A stretch of DNA of 64,000 nt from an uncultured Roseibium sp. GTDB lineage: Bacteria > Pseudomonadota > Alphaproteobacteria > Rhizobiales > Stappiaceae. Shown here one piece after another: positions 35,498 to 45,305 of the stretch. The translations under genes and the position numbers were made by a program. Under the pieces are notes generated by a model that did not search any database, was not told the DNA's origin, and saw only the letters and a program-made list of their open reading frames with translations. The DNA lies in NCBI RefSeq assembly GCF_947494555.1, contig NZ_CANLVF010000004.1, positions 620,001 through 684,000 on the forward strand, given 5' to 3'. The number at the start of each line of letters is the position of its first letter. Within the stretch, counting starts at the first letter, position 1.

Positions 35498-36508
35498 ATG
35501 ACCGAAACCCGGACCCTCTCGCTTGCTGAAATCGAAGATCTCTCGTTTCGGGCGCTTGTGGCGGCAGGCACATCGGAAAAGAGCGCCCGCGCTCTTGCGC
35601 TTGCCACGGCGGCAACGGAAGCGGACGGGGTTGCCAGTCACGGACTGGCCTATATCCCGATCTATTGCGAACATGTCCGCTGCGGCAAGGTCGACGGCAA
35701 GGCGGAACCTATCCTCGCTCGCCCAAGACCCGGCGTGGTTGCCGTCGATGCCGCGACGGGTTTTGCGCATGCTGCGATCGACCTTGGATTTGAGACGCTT
35801 GTCCCCGCGGCACGCGAGCAGGGCATTGCCGTCCTGACGATCCGAAACAGCTACAATTGCGGGGTTCTCGGCTATCACACCTTCCGGCTGGCTCAGGAGG
35901 GCCTGGTCGGGCTCGGGTTCACGAACGCACCGGCATCCATCGCACCTTCGGGTGGCGCAAAGCCTGTCGTCGGCACGAACCCGTTTTCCGTTGCCGTTCC
36001 GGGGACTGACGGTCAGCCCGCCCTGCTGATCGACCAGAGCGCCAGCACGATTGCCAAGAGCGAAGTCATGAAGCATGCGCGCGAGGGCAAACCGATCCCG
36101 ATCGGCTGGGCGCTGGACGGTGACGGAAATCCGACCACCGACCCGGAAGTCGGGCTCAAGGGATCGATGGCACCGTCGGGCGGATACAAGGGTGTCGGGG
36201 TCGCGCTTTTGACGGAAGTCATGGCCGCTGCGCTCACCGGAGCGACGCTCGGAATAAACGCCTCGCCATTTTCGGGCACCGCAGGCGGTCCGCCGCGGAC
36301 GGGACAATGCTTCATTGCAATCGACCCGGGTGTCACATCAGGGGGCGGTTTCAACGCCATTGTTTCCGAGCTGGTTGAAGCGATCCGGTTTCAAGAGGGG
36401 GCGCATCTACCCGGTGACGGGCGGCGTTCCAGGCGATTGGCGGCACGGGGAGATGGTGTTGCCGTGAATGCCGCGACGCTGGCCAGAATAGACGCTCTTC
36501 TTACCTGA
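35498..36508 (+). CDS. Ldh2/MDH-type NAD(P)-dependent dehydrogenase
   Basis: Oxidoreductase of 336 aa of the malate/L-lactate/sulfolactate/ureidoglycolate dehydrogenase family, which also contains delta1-piperideine-2-carboxylate/pyrroline-2-carboxylate reductase (DpkA). Visible motifs are DGVASHGLAYIP near the start (catalytic His region), VRNS-like RNSYNCGVLGYH, and GTNPFSVAVPG. The C-terminal GGYKGVGVALLTEV is also typical. In this operon it could reduce a cyclic imine or oxidise a 2-hydroxy acid. It follows DUF3726 by 12 bases with no terminator between. Confidence 0.87.
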   Translation: MTETRTLSLAEIEDLSFRALVAAGTSEKSARALALATAATEADGVASHGLAYIPIYCEHVRCGKVDGKAEPILARPRPGVVAVDAATGFAHAAIDLGFETLVPAAREQGIAVLTIRNSYNCGVLGYHTFRLAQEGLVGLGFTNAPASIAPSGGAKPVVGTNPFSVAVPGTDGQPALLIDQSASTIAKSEVMKHAREGKPIPIGWALDGDGNPTTDPEVGLKGSMAPSGGYKGVGVALLTEVMAAALTGATLGINASPFSGTAGGPPRTGQCFIAIDPGVTSGGGFNAIVSELVEAIRFQEGAHLPGDGRRSRRLAARGDGVAVNAATLARIDALLT

Positions 36509-36587
36509 ACGGCCGGGCAGCCAACCGGGGAGCTGCCGGCACCAATCCACCCGGAAAGACAGGGCACATGTGAACAGGAGGTCACAC

Positions 36588-38411
36588 ATGTCAATCAAAC
36601 AACCTTTCACCGATCTTCAGATCAAGAAATCTGCCGGTGGGTTTTACGAGGGTCACAGCGTCGAGATCGCCATCTTGAGCAAGGCGATCATGGTGGCGCT
36701 GGTCATCTGGGCACTGGTTTGGCCCGCGAACGCTAATGGCGTTCTGGGGAGCCTGAACTGGCGCTTGCTGGAGGACTTCAACGGATTTTACATCGTCATC
36801 GTCGGGCTGTTCTCTTTCTTTCTGCTGGTGATCGCCATTTTGCCGCGTACGGGCAGCCGGGTCATGGGGGTGCCGGGTGAAGCCCCCGAATTCTCGACAT
36901 TCTCCTGGTTTTCCATGATGTTCGGCGCGGGGCTCGGAGTCGGTCTCATGGTCTTCGCCACAGCGGAACCGCTTGGTCTCTGGGGGTCGAATCCGCTCGT
37001 GCTGGCCGGTGACGTTGTCGCCAACAGCGAGGACGCGGTCCAGTCCGGGTACCGGTACACGTTCCTGCACTATGGCTTTCACGCCTGGGCAATTTATGTC
37101 GTGACGGGGCTTTCGCTGGCTTACTATGCCTATACGCGTGGGATGCCCCTGACCATCCGGACCGCGCTGACACCTTTGTTCGGCCGGCTGATGAACGGCT
37201 TTCTTGGCCATGTCGTCGATGTGCTCGGCGTTGTCGCCACTATCCTCGGCGTCTCGGTGACCATCGGCTTCGGCGTGTCGCAGTTCATTGACGGTCTTTA
37301 CGCCATCACCGGCATGCAGTGGATGATGGATACGTCCGGCGATGCACCCGCACCGGGCACGGTCGGTTTGATCACCGGTCTCGTCGTGATCATGGGACTG
37401 TCGATCATCTCGGCGGTTTCCGGGGTCGGGCGCGGTGTCAAATACCTGTCCAATCTCAATCTGGTGCTGTCGATCATCCTGCTCCTGACCTTCGTGGTCT
37501 TCGGTTCGTTCCTGTTCGCGATGACGACCTATGCATCCGCATTCGCCGACTACATTCTTCACTATGTTTCGCTGAGTTTCGGTGCGTTCGGCCCGCAGTC
37601 CCCGGCTGAGTTTGCCGCAGCGCTGCCACCGGAGGCCGCTCCCTTTGCGGACGCCCTGAGAACGGGCGCGACGAATGCCTGGGGATCGTTCGACGCGTTC
37701 AAGTCAGGGCTCGAAGGTGACGCCGCAGCGTTGCCGGAGAACGTTCTTGCCGCTGCCTATGCAGCCGGTGAACCCGGACGGCAGTTCGGCTGGCAGGCCG
37801 GTTGGACCACATTCTACTGGGCCTGGTGGATCGCGTTTTCTCCCTTCGTGGGACTGTTCCTCGCACGCATTTCCAAGGGCCGCTCGGTGCGCGAATTCAT
37901 CATTGGATGCGTCATCGCACCTGCGCTCGTCTGTTTCGCCTGGATGACGATCCTCGGTGGAACGGCAATCGATCTGGAACTGACGGGCGGTGCGGATGGC
38001 GCGATCATCGGGGCGTCCAACACGGCGAAACTTTTTGTCACGCTCGGGCAGATGCTGTCCGGAGGGTTCCTGTCAGCCATCACCGTGATGTGCGTTGTCC
38101 TGATCCTGACATTCCTGGTTACGTCCGCGGATTCCGGCATCCTTGTGATGAACACGATCATGTCCGGCGGAGCGCAGCAGACAGGCATCAAGCACCGGAT
38201 CGTCTGGGGCGTCATCCTGACACTGGTGATCGGGACATTGCTGATTGCCGGCAAGACCAATGGCGGCGCAGACCCGATGGAAGCTCTGAAAAGCGCCATG
38301 ATCATCGGTGCCCTTCCGTTTACGATGGTTATGGGTCTGATGTGTATCGCGCTGGGCAAGGCGCTCTACCGCGATGGCCTGCGCGAAAGAGCCGTGGTTC
38401 CGGCAGAATAG
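36588..38411 (+). CDS. BCCT-family betaine/carnitine/choline-type transporter
   Basis: Secondary transporter of 607 aa with twelve membrane helices. The BCCT hallmarks are present: MFGAGLGVGLMVFATAEPL in helix 3-4 and the helix-8 signature FYWAWWIAFSPFVGLFLARIS holding the tryptophan box that binds quaternary ammonium groups. An AGGAGG box lies eight bases before the ATG at 36588. An 80-base gap separates it from the dehydrogenase gene. The short hydrophilic tails suggest uptake for catabolism rather than osmotic control, so the operon substrate is likely a betaine-like compound. Confidence 0.92.
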   Translation: MSIKQPFTDLQIKKSAGGFYEGHSVEIAILSKAIMVALVIWALVWPANANGVLGSLNWRLLEDFNGFYIVIVGLFSFFLLVIAILPRTGSRVMGVPGEAPEFSTFSWFSMMFGAGLGVGLMVFATAEPLGLWGSNPLVLAGDVVANSEDAVQSGYRYTFLHYGFHAWAIYVVTGLSLAYYAYTRGMPLTIRTALTPLFGRLMNGFLGHVVDVLGVVATILGVSVTIGFGVSQFIDGLYAITGMQWMMDTSGDAPAPGTVGLITGLVVIMGLSIISAVSGVGRGVKYLSNLNLVLSIILLLTFVVFGSFLFAMTTYASAFADYILHYVSLSFGAFGPQSPAEFAAALPPEAAPFADALRTGATNAWGSFDAFKSGLEGDAAALPENVLAAAYAAGEPGRQFGWQAGWTTFYWAWWIAFSPFVGLFLARISKGRSVREFIIGCVIAPALVCFAWMTILGGTAIDLELTGGADGAIIGASNTAKLFVTLGQMLSGGFLSAITVMCVVLILTFLVTSADSGILVMNTIMSGGAQQTGIKHRIVWGVILTLVIGTLLIAGKTNGGADPMEALKSAMIIGALPFTMVMGLMCIALGKALYRDGLRERAVVPAE

Positions 38412-38424
38412 TCTGAAACGGTAT

Positions 38425-38452
38425 CGGGCGGGCGGTACGAGCCGCCTGCCCG
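38425..38452. terminator. GC-rich stem-loop between convergent genes
   Basis: CGGGCGGGCGG and CCGCCTGCCCG pair over eleven positions (one G-T) around a short loop, 13 bases after the BCCT stop and before the convergent pseudogene. There is no T run on either side, so it could be a Rho-assisted end or an mRNA-stabilising hairpin. Confidence 0.45.
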
Positions 38453-38489
38453 GGGCACACCCTCTTTGCCGAGTTTCAAAGTCTGCCGA

Positions 38490-40592
38490 TCAGGAATGCT
38501 CGCGCAAGCCTGCCTTGCGCAGGCCTTTGACATAGGTTTCGATCTGTTCCTCCTTTTTGAGATAGAACAGATGTTTTCTGGCGAAATCGACCGAGAACTC
38601 GGGTTTCGACCTTGTCAGATCAGCAACGGCGCGCGCCGCCTGTGTCTCTTCTCCCAGCAACCCAAGAGCGGCGACACGGTGGGCCTGGGCCCAGTATTGC
38701 GCGTTCGGTGTCTGCACAGATTTGCGTGCCCAGGTGACCGCGTCTTCAAATTCTCGGCGGAAGAGATGTGCCAGCGACCGGTAGGAATAGAATGCCCACC
38801 GGAAGGGATCGTGCGGGCTGAGCCGTATCGCGATTTCGAACTGTTCTATCGCCTCGTCTAGACGCCCTTCGTAAGCGAGTGAATCGCCAAGCCCGCAATA
38901 GGTCACTGCGAGATAGGGGTTCAGCTCGACAGCATGTTCAAGCGCGTCAATTGCCAGCTCGTATTCGCAACGCGCCAGATAGACCCGCCCGATCGTGAAG
39001 AAGCTGTTTGCGTCCTGATCGTCCAGTTCCAGCGCACGTTTGGCGGCCGCCAGGGCTTCGTCCATGCGCTCACTGTCGGGAGCGGCGTCAAAGTAGACCA
39101 TGCTCAGAACGATAGCGTATGCCAGTCTCGAGTGAGCGCTCGCGAACTCCGGGTCGAGCTCAATGGCGCGGCGAAGCAGGTCCTGACATTTCTGATTGGC
39201 ATCGCTTGTGAACTTGTAGAATTCGGCCACACCGAGTTGATAGAGGTCCCATGCCCCCAGGTTTTTGCGGGGACGCCTTTCCGCCTTTCGCTGTTCGGTT
39301 ATGCCGAGCTCGGCTTCGATACGCGAGGCGACCAGCTCGGTGATCTCGTCCTGCAGGTCGAAGATGTCCGTCATGTCGCGGTCAAAGCGTTCCGACCAAA
39401 CGTTATTCTCGGTATCCGCGTCCACCAGCTGAACGGTGATACGAACCCTCTGGCCTGCCTTTCTGACGCTGCCGGTTACAATGTAGTCGGCGCCAAGCTT
39501 TTCGCCGATGACCCTGATGCCGTCCGATGAATTGCGGAAAGAAAAGCTTGAATTGCGCGCAATCACGGTCAACCAGCGGTTCTTGGAAAGTGCTGTCGTG
39601 ATGTCCTCGGTGATACCGTCCGCGAGATAGTCTTCGGAAGGTTCCGTGTTTTGGTTGGCAAACGGCAATATGGCGACCGACGGCTGCATCCGCGCCTGTT
39701 GGTATGCGTCCGGCTCGGGCAGCGGCGTGTCGTTGTTGACCGGGACATCGTCCGTAGGAGCCAGCGGGGCAACGAATCGGAACCCGCGGCCATGGATCGT
39801 GCGGATGGTGTGCTGTGACGTCCCGTCGTCCCCCAAAACTTTCCGGGCCATTTTGATCTGGCTGCTCAGCGCTGAATCTGAAACGAACCGTTCTCCCCAG
39901 AGTTTTGAAAAAATTTCGTCCTTTGTGACGGTTCGCTCGCAATTCTGGGCAAGATAGGAAACCAGATCGAATACCTGCGGTTCCACCGCGACCGCCTCGC
40001 CCCGGCAGCGCAATTCAAACAGGTCCGGATCGAGCTCAAAGTCGCCGAACCTGACCCGGCCGGATGCAGGCTTCTTTGAACTGACATCGACGCTATAGGC
40101 TTCAATGGGCCGGCTGATGTTCTTCACCTGTTGCTCGCCCAATGGGGTGAAATGCACGGGAACCCTGCCGCCAACATGGTCGAATACCTGTTTCGAAAGG
40201 ACAATCGATCCCGGTTGCGCGATGGCCTCGAGACGTGCCGCGACGTTGACGCCATCGCCATAGATGTCGTTGCCTTCCACGATGACGTCACCCAAGTGCA
40301 TGCCAATTCGAAGGCTCAATGGCGGCGCGTTGCCATTGTGGCCATTCGTGCCGGTCAGGTTACGCTGGATTTCAATTGCTGCCTGGAGCGCGCCGACAAC
40401 GCTGGTAAACTCCGCCAGCGCGCCATCGCCCATCAGTTTGACGATGCGGCCCGAGTAGCGCTCAATCGCGGGTTCGATCGTGCTGGATCGGGTGTCGTTA
40501 AGCTATCTGAGCGTGCGCTCTTCGTCGCGCTCCATCATCCGGCTGTAGCCAACCACGTCCATCGCAACGATTGTTAAAAGTTTTCGTTCCAT
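38490..40592 (-). pseudogene. Class III cyclase - winged helix - TPR protein interrupted by an in-frame amber codon
   Basis: Reading from the ATG at 40592 gives MERKLLTIVAMDVVGYSRMM and then a TAG at 40503-40505 (codon 30). The same frame continues without a break as LNDTRSSTIEPAIERYSGR into KLMGDG, the core of the adenylate/guanylate cyclase domain with both metal aspartates. After the cyclase domain comes an OmpR-type winged helix (VRFGDFELDPDLFELRCRGE to GRGFRFVA), a region that resembles FlgO-like domains (SVAILPFANQN), and TPR repeats to the end. A truncated protein could start at the ATG at 40433, but it would lack the first metal Asp. Nonsense mutation, sequencing error and readthrough are all possible. 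Confidence 0.8.
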
Positions 40593-40787
40593 TTCCGTGC
40601 TCTCGATGAATTGGCTGAATGAAATGAGGTATATTATTTCCTATAGTATTCGCTGAAGTGCTGCTTAGTCCGAATCCTATACTTCGGCAATCCTGATGCC
40701 GGGTTTCTGGCGCAAGATTTTCGCTTTATCTGACGTAATGTCAAACCGGCAATCAGGACTTCATTGCTTATTCTTTGATCTTTTTTG

Positions 40788-41774
40788 TTAATCTTCCAGA
40801 CCGTCAAACAGCGCCGTCGACAGATAACGTTCGGCAAAACTCGGCAGAATGGTCACCACCGTTCGGCCTTTCATGTGGTCCCGTCGCGCAACGCGGAGAG
40901 CGCAGCAAAGCGCGGCGCCGGAAGAAATCCCTCCCGGAATTCCTTCTTGAATCGCCAAGGTCCGCGCCGTTTCCATGGCATCCTCGTTGCTGACCGTCAT
41001 GACCTCGTCGATGAGGTCCGTGCGCAGGACGTCCGGAACAAACCCGGCGCCTATGCCCTGGATCATGTGCGGAGAATGCGTTCCGCCGGAAAGTACCGGG
41101 CTGTTTTCCGGTTCGACCGCCACGATCCTGACCTCGGGGTTTCGCGTCTTCAGCACCTCGCCGACACCAGTCAATGTGCCGCCGGTACCGACGCCGAGAA
41201 CAACGGTGTCGACCACGCCGTCGGTGTCGCACCAAATTTCTTCCGCCGTCGTCTTACGGTGAACATTCGGGTTTGCCGGGTGTCCGAATTGCCAGGGCAT
41301 CACGGCCTTGTCTGTCTTGGAAATGATTTCCTTTGCCTTTTCGATGGCGGCACTGATCCCCTTTTCACGAGGCGTCAAGACAAGCTCTGCACCAAAGAAC
41401 TTCATCATTTTCCGCCTCTCGACGGAGAAGCTGTCAGGCATGGTCAAAATGCAGCGGTATCCCTTTGCGGCACAGGCGAATGCCAGGCCGATGCCGGTAT
41501 TGCCTGAAGTGGGTTCTACGATCACGCTGCCCGGGCCGATTGTTCCGTCGGCTTCCATGGCTTCGAGCATCGCGACCGCTATCCTGTCCTTGACGCTCGA
41601 AACGGGATTGAAGAACTCCAGTTTTGCGAGGACCTCGGCCTTGCAGCCCGTTTCGCTTGCCATGCGGCCAATGCGCACGAGTGGCGTGTTCCCGATCGTT
41701 TCGAGCAAACTGTTATAGACGCGGCCCCTGCCGGGCCGGTCGAATGTCAGTCGGGATCCAGGTTGATGCTGCAT
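40788..41774 (-). CDS. cysK: Cysteine synthase A (O-acetylserine sulfhydrylase)
   Basis: PLP enzyme making cysteine from O-acetylserine and sulfide. The 328-aa protein has the PLP lysine in NPVSSVKDRIA, the substrate loop EPTSGNTGIGL and the phosphate loop GVGTGGTLTG, with the C-terminal SFAERYLST as in CysK. The ATG at 41774 has AAGGA seven bases upstream. It stands alone on the minus strand. No S-box or other riboswitch is apparent in the 300 bases upstream, which contain no convincing gene. Confidence 0.94.
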   Translation of the reverse strand: MQHQPGSRLTFDRPGRGRVYNSLLETIGNTPLVRIGRMASETGCKAEVLAKLEFFNPVSSVKDRIAVAMLEAMEADGTIGPGSVIVEPTSGNTGIGLAFACAAKGYRCILTMPDSFSVERRKMMKFFGAELVLTPREKGISAAIEKAKEIISKTDKAVMPWQFGHPANPNVHRKTTAEEIWCDTDGVVDTVVLGVGTGGTLTGVGEVLKTRNPEVRIVAVEPENSPVLSGGTHSPHMIQGIGAGFVPDVLRTDLIDEVMTVSNEDAMETARTLAIQEGIPGGISSGAALCCALRVARRDHMKGRTVVTILPSFAERYLSTALFDGLED

Positions 41775-42076
41775 GTTTCTATCCTTCACTTGACTGGACT
41801 GGGTGCCATGCAAATCAAATAGCCGAGTGGCGGGTACAGCGCTTGGACCTCTCCTGGAGAGAGTGTGGGGATTTCATGAAGAGATGCTGGATTCGCACAT
41901 TCACGGCCGATTTTAAGCGCTTAAGATGGCTCAAGGCAGCAATCGGTTGCATTCGGGCCGAATGGCTTTATTGAAGTGTCAGGTCTCTTTTTCCTGCGCC
42001 GTCAGGCTCGGTGTTCACCGTTTCTCGCGGAAAAATTCTCACAATTGCAGTGCATGTTCATAAGGTGGACAGTGAT

Positions 42077-42967
42077 TTGAAAAGTCAGTCCGCGTTCGTT
42101 CCGAACCGCAACCTCGGAATTGCGAGCGCCATAGGTGTTCTTTTCATCTGGTCCGGATTCATCGTCTTTTCGCGAGCGGGCGTGACGACCAGCCTGACAC
42201 CGGCCGACATGACAGGGCTCAGGTTTCTGGTCGCCGGATCCATCACGCTGCCCTTTCTCCTGAAATGGTGGCCACGGCATCTGCCCTTTCATGCCGTTTG
42301 TCTCATGTGTCTGTGCGGGCCCGGCGCTTTCTATTCAATGCTGATGTACTGGGGGCTGAACGAAGCGTCGGCGGCCTATGCCGGCGTTTTTTCAAACGGC
42401 GCATTGCCGATATTCACCGTAATTCTGGTCGCGGTTTTTGCGGCAACCCTGCCGGACAAGAGGCAAATCGTCGGGATCGTCGTGATTGTCGCGGGAGCAT
42501 TGCTTCTCGGAAGTGCGGGTTTCCTCACCGGCGGCAAGAATGTGGCCGTCGGGATAGGTTTGTTCCTGAGCGCGTCCGCGGTGCTTTCGATCTATATTTT
42601 CGGGGTACGGCAATGGCAGGTGACACCGCGTCAGGCGCTTGTACTCGTTAACGTTCCGAACGCCATCCTGTTCCTGCCGGTCTGGCTGTTCATGCTTCCC
42701 TCCGGCCTGGAGGATACCAGTATGGCAACGATTGCGTTTCAGGCGGCCTATCAGGGTCTGGGACCCGGTTTTGTGGCCGTTATTCTCTTTGCCCTGGCCG
42801 CAACGCATCTTGGTCCAACGGCAACTGCCGGTTTCTCAGCTGCCGTTCCGGCGTCGGCCGCCGTTCTTGCGATCCCGGTCCTTGGGGAGACCCCTGATGT
42901 CAGGGAATGGATCGGAATTTTCATCGTTACGGTTGGGCTGTCGCTGCTCGTGATGAAGCGCAGCTAA
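42077..42967 (+). CDS. DMT-superfamily carrier, EamA family
   Basis: Membrane protein of about 296 aa with ten hydrophobic helices in two EamA repeats (about 15-140 and 160-295). Segments include MYWGLNEASAAYAGVFSNGALPIFT and AATHLGPTATAGFSAAVPASAAVLAIPVLGE. I prefer the TTG at 42077, where AAGGTGG lies six bases upstream; the ATG at 42011 would add 22 residues with no ribosome site. Substrate unknown. Confidence 0.85.
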   Translation: MKSQSAFVPNRNLGIASAIGVLFIWSGFIVFSRAGVTTSLTPADMTGLRFLVAGSITLPFLLKWWPRHLPFHAVCLMCLCGPGAFYSMLMYWGLNEASAAYAGVFSNGALPIFTVILVAVFAATLPDKRQIVGIVVIVAGALLLGSAGFLTGGKNVAVGIGLFLSASAVLSIYIFGVRQWQVTPRQALVLVNVPNAILFLPVWLFMLPSGLEDTSMATIAFQAAYQGLGPGFVAVILFALAATHLGPTATAGFSAAVPASAAVLAIPVLGETPDVREWIGIFIVTVGLSLLVMKRS

Positions 42968-42999
42968 AACGGGTTTGCTCCGGTGTGTTTTGCCGCCGG

Positions 43000-43389
43000 T
43001 CAGTAGTGTTCGATCAGATCCCATTTATTGCCGAACGGGTCCTTGAAAACGGCCACTTTGCCGTACTCTTCTACGCGTGGGGATTCGAGAAAAGAAACAC
43101 CTTCTGAGACCATGGCGGCATGGTCGCGGTCAAAATCATCGGTATTGAGAAAGAGGAGCACGCGTCCACCGGCCTGGTTGCCGATGGCGGCGGACTGTTC
43201 GTCATTGTCGGCCCTTGCCAACAACAGGCGCGCCTCAGTGCTGCCTCTGGGTGCAACGCGCACCCAGCGTTTGGTCTCGCTAAGGTGTGTGTCTTCAACA
43301 AGGTCGAAGCCAAGTTGCCCGACATAGAAGGCTATCGCCGCGTCATAGTCCGGTACGAGGAGCGCGACGGCACCGATCATCTGTTTCAT
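43000..43389 (-). CDS. VOC (glyoxalase/bleomycin resistance) family protein
   Basis: Single-domain VOC protein of 129 aa with the beta-alpha-beta-beta-beta repeat: IGAVALLVPDYDAAIAFYVGQLGFDL, then GRVLLFLNTDDFD and AVFKDPFGNKWDLIEHY. The first and last segments carry likely metal ligands, but one usual His is missing in the first strand. The ATG at 43389 or the GTG at 43398, which overlaps the stop of the previous gene (43395), may be the start. It is probably co-translated with that gene. Confidence 0.85.
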   Translation of the reverse strand: MKQMIGAVALLVPDYDAAIAFYVGQLGFDLVEDTHLSETKRWVRVAPRGSTEARLLLARADNDEQSAAIGNQAGGRVLLFLNTDDFDRDHAAMVSEGVSFLESPRVEEYGKVAVFKDPFGNKWDLIEHY

Positions 43390-43394
43390 GTTGC

Positions 43395-43814
43395 TCACTG
43401 TGCCTTGCGATAAACGGATGTGTTGGTGAAGCTGGCGACGTCGACCAGGTGAACGGTCTGGGTGACCGTCAACGTCCGGCCATCCTCGGAAAGTTCCCGC
43501 TCCGCTTTCATGATCGTCAGGCCACCACGCCGGGCCTCGGACACCAGGTTCCTGTCACCCTTGAACACCAGCCGCATGGCGTCGACGAGGCCGCTTTTGC
43601 CGAGCTTGACTTCCGGGCCGTCCGGGACAGCTTCGAACGTATCGCTGCTGTCTTCACCCTCGGCCGAGATCTGGCTCATGGAGAAACTCACCATGCCGAA
43701 ATTGTCTTCGATCCGAAGTGTCGCGCTTTGCGGTGGGTCTCCCTGTTCGAACTCGCTCTCGTCCGCGTCAAGGATCCAGGTGCCGAGAAAGGGAGTGATT
43801 TTGTCATCGATCAT
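43395..43814 (-). CDS. Hypothetical beta-rich protein, 139 aa
   Basis: No family is named with certainty. The pattern PFLGTWILDADESEFEQGDPPQSATLRIED and later GLTIMKAERELSEDGRTLTVTQT resembles lipocalin-like ligand-binding domains of about 140 aa. No signal peptide. Its stop lies at the start of the VOC gene, so the two form a pair. Confidence 0.7.
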   Translation of the reverse strand: MIDDKITPFLGTWILDADESEFEQGDPPQSATLRIEDNFGMVSFSMSQISAEGEDSSDTFEAVPDGPEVKLGKSGLVDAMRLVFKGDRNLVSEARRGGLTIMKAERELSEDGRTLTVTQTVHLVDVASFTNTSVYRKAQ

Positions 43815-44001
43815 GTGAGCGGCCTTGGCTCGGTGTGAATGAGTGCCGGCGATGGTACGGCCGGCAACAAACTTACCATCGTCTTCCCGGACGCAGCATA
43901 GCGGAGATCCTGGAGCGGTGAGTCGAAGGTGACGGGCGCCCCGATCCCGGCTCGCGTTCCACTTGGCCGGGATGGCGAAGAAAAGCGTTTCCAGCAGTTC
44001 A

Positions 44002-44029
44002 ACCGCCCCCGGGAATACCCGCGGGCGGT
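44002..44029 (-). terminator. Stem-loop after leuB
   Basis: ACCGCCC (44002-44008) and GGGCGGT (44023-44029) pair, and an inner CGGG/CCCG adds four pairs after one mismatch, with loop AATA. It lies 24 bases after the leuB stop on the minus strand. The T run is poor, so efficiency is uncertain. The rest of the gap 43815-44052 holds nothing I recognise. Confidence 0.45.
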
Positions 44030-44052
44030 CCGATTTGCAATCAATGCCGGGA

Positions 44053-45165
44053 TCAGGCGCTCAGTGCATTCAATTCAGCGAGAATGACGTCGCCCATTTC
44101 GGCGGTGGTGACAATCTTGTCGCCGTCCTTGGCGATGTCCTTGGTCCGGAGGCCTTTTTCCAGCGCCGCCTCGATTGCCTTTTCAACCTTGTCGGCTGCC
44201 TCGATCTCCTCGAAGGAGTACCGCAGTGCCATGGCGAAACTTGCGATCATTGCGATCGGGTTGGCAGCGCCCGTTCCCGCGATATCCGGAGCGGAACCGT
44301 GAACCGGCTCATAAAGTGCTTTCCGCTTTCCGGTAACCGGATCCGGTGCGCCCAGGGAAGCGGACGGAAGCATGCCGAGGGAACCGGTGAGCATGGCAGC
44401 GACGTCGGACAGCATGTCCCCAAAGAGGTTGTCGGTAACGATCACGTCGAACTGCTTCGGCCAGCGCACGAGCTGCATGCCACCGGCGTCGGCGAGCATG
44501 TGTTCCAGTTCAACGTCGTCATACCCTGCCTGATGAGTATCAGTGACGACCTCGTTCCACAGCACGCCGGACTTCATCACGTTCCGTTTTTCCATGGACG
44601 TGACCTTGTTGTTGCGCGTGCGGGCCAGTTCGAATGCCACCTTGGAAATGCGCTCGATTTCGTAGGTGTCGTAGACCTGGGTGTCGATGCCGCGCTTCTG
44701 GCCGTTGCCAAGATCGGTGATTTCCTTCGGTTCACCGAAATAGACACCGCCGGTCAGCTCGCGGACGATCAGGATATCGAGGCCTTCGACCACCTCAGGC
44801 TTGAGAGAAGACGCGTCCGCAAGAGCCGGATAGCAAATTGCCGGGCGCAGGTTTGCAAAGAGCTGCATTTCCTTGCGCAGGCGCAGAAGTCCGGCCTCCG
44901 GGCGGACATCATAGGGAACCTTGTCCCACTTGGGCCCTCCGACGGCGCCGAAAATCACGGCGTCGACGTCCAGTGCCTTGGCCATGTCCTCGTCGGAAAT
45001 GGCCTGTCCATGCTTGTCATAGGCCGCGCCGCCGACATGACCTTCAGTGGTTTCAAAGGACATATCGCTGTTCTCGTTGAACCAGTCGATTACCTTTTCC
45101 ACTTCCTTCATGATTTCAGCGCCAATGCCGTCGCCCGGCAGAAGCAGAAGACTGTGAGAAGCCAT
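44053..45165 (-). CDS. leuB: 3-Isopropylmalate dehydrogenase
   Basis: NAD-dependent oxidative decarboxylase of leucine biosynthesis, 370 aa. It opens [20 protein letters not shown], and the substrate-specific segment [16 protein letters not shown] carries the arginines. The metal-binding aspartates lie in the [17 protein letters not shown] region and the adenine site in [18 protein letters not shown]. The ATG at 45165 is preceded by GGATGG; the ATG at 45183 lacks a ribosome site. No other leu gene is in the window. Confidence 0.95.
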   Translation of the reverse strand: MASHSLLLLPGDGIGAEIMKEVEKVIDWFNENSDMSFETTEGHVGGAAYDKHGQAISDEDMAKALDVDAVIFGAVGGPKWDKVPYDVRPEAGLLRLRKEMQLFANLRPAICYPALADASSLKPEVVEGLDILIVRELTGGVYFGEPKEITDLGNGQKRGIDTQVYDTYEIERISKVAFELARTRNNKVTSMEKRNVMKSGVLWNEVVTDTHQAGYDDVELEHMLADAGGMQLVRWPKQFDVIVTDNLFGDMLSDVAAMLTGSLGMLPSASLGAPDPVTGKRKALYEPVHGSAPDIAGTGAANPIAMIASFAMALRYSFEEIEAADKVEKAIEAALEKGLRTKDIAKDGDKIVTTAEMGDVILAELNALSA

Positions 45166-45305
45166 GGGCGTTCCATCCTGCATTATTGAAAACTGTTCGC
45201 GCTGAGTTACCGCGCCTTGCCCTGTCTTTCAAGGCAAAGCCAGTTGCGATTTACTCAAGAAACGCTGCCGGATCGGTCAAGCATGGGCCGGATTGACGGT
45301 ATCTG

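Noticed and set aside
40634-40837. 67-codon minus-strand frame between cysK and the broken cyclase gene
   Set aside because: Lys/Arg-rich, no ribosome site, no family; probably non-coding.
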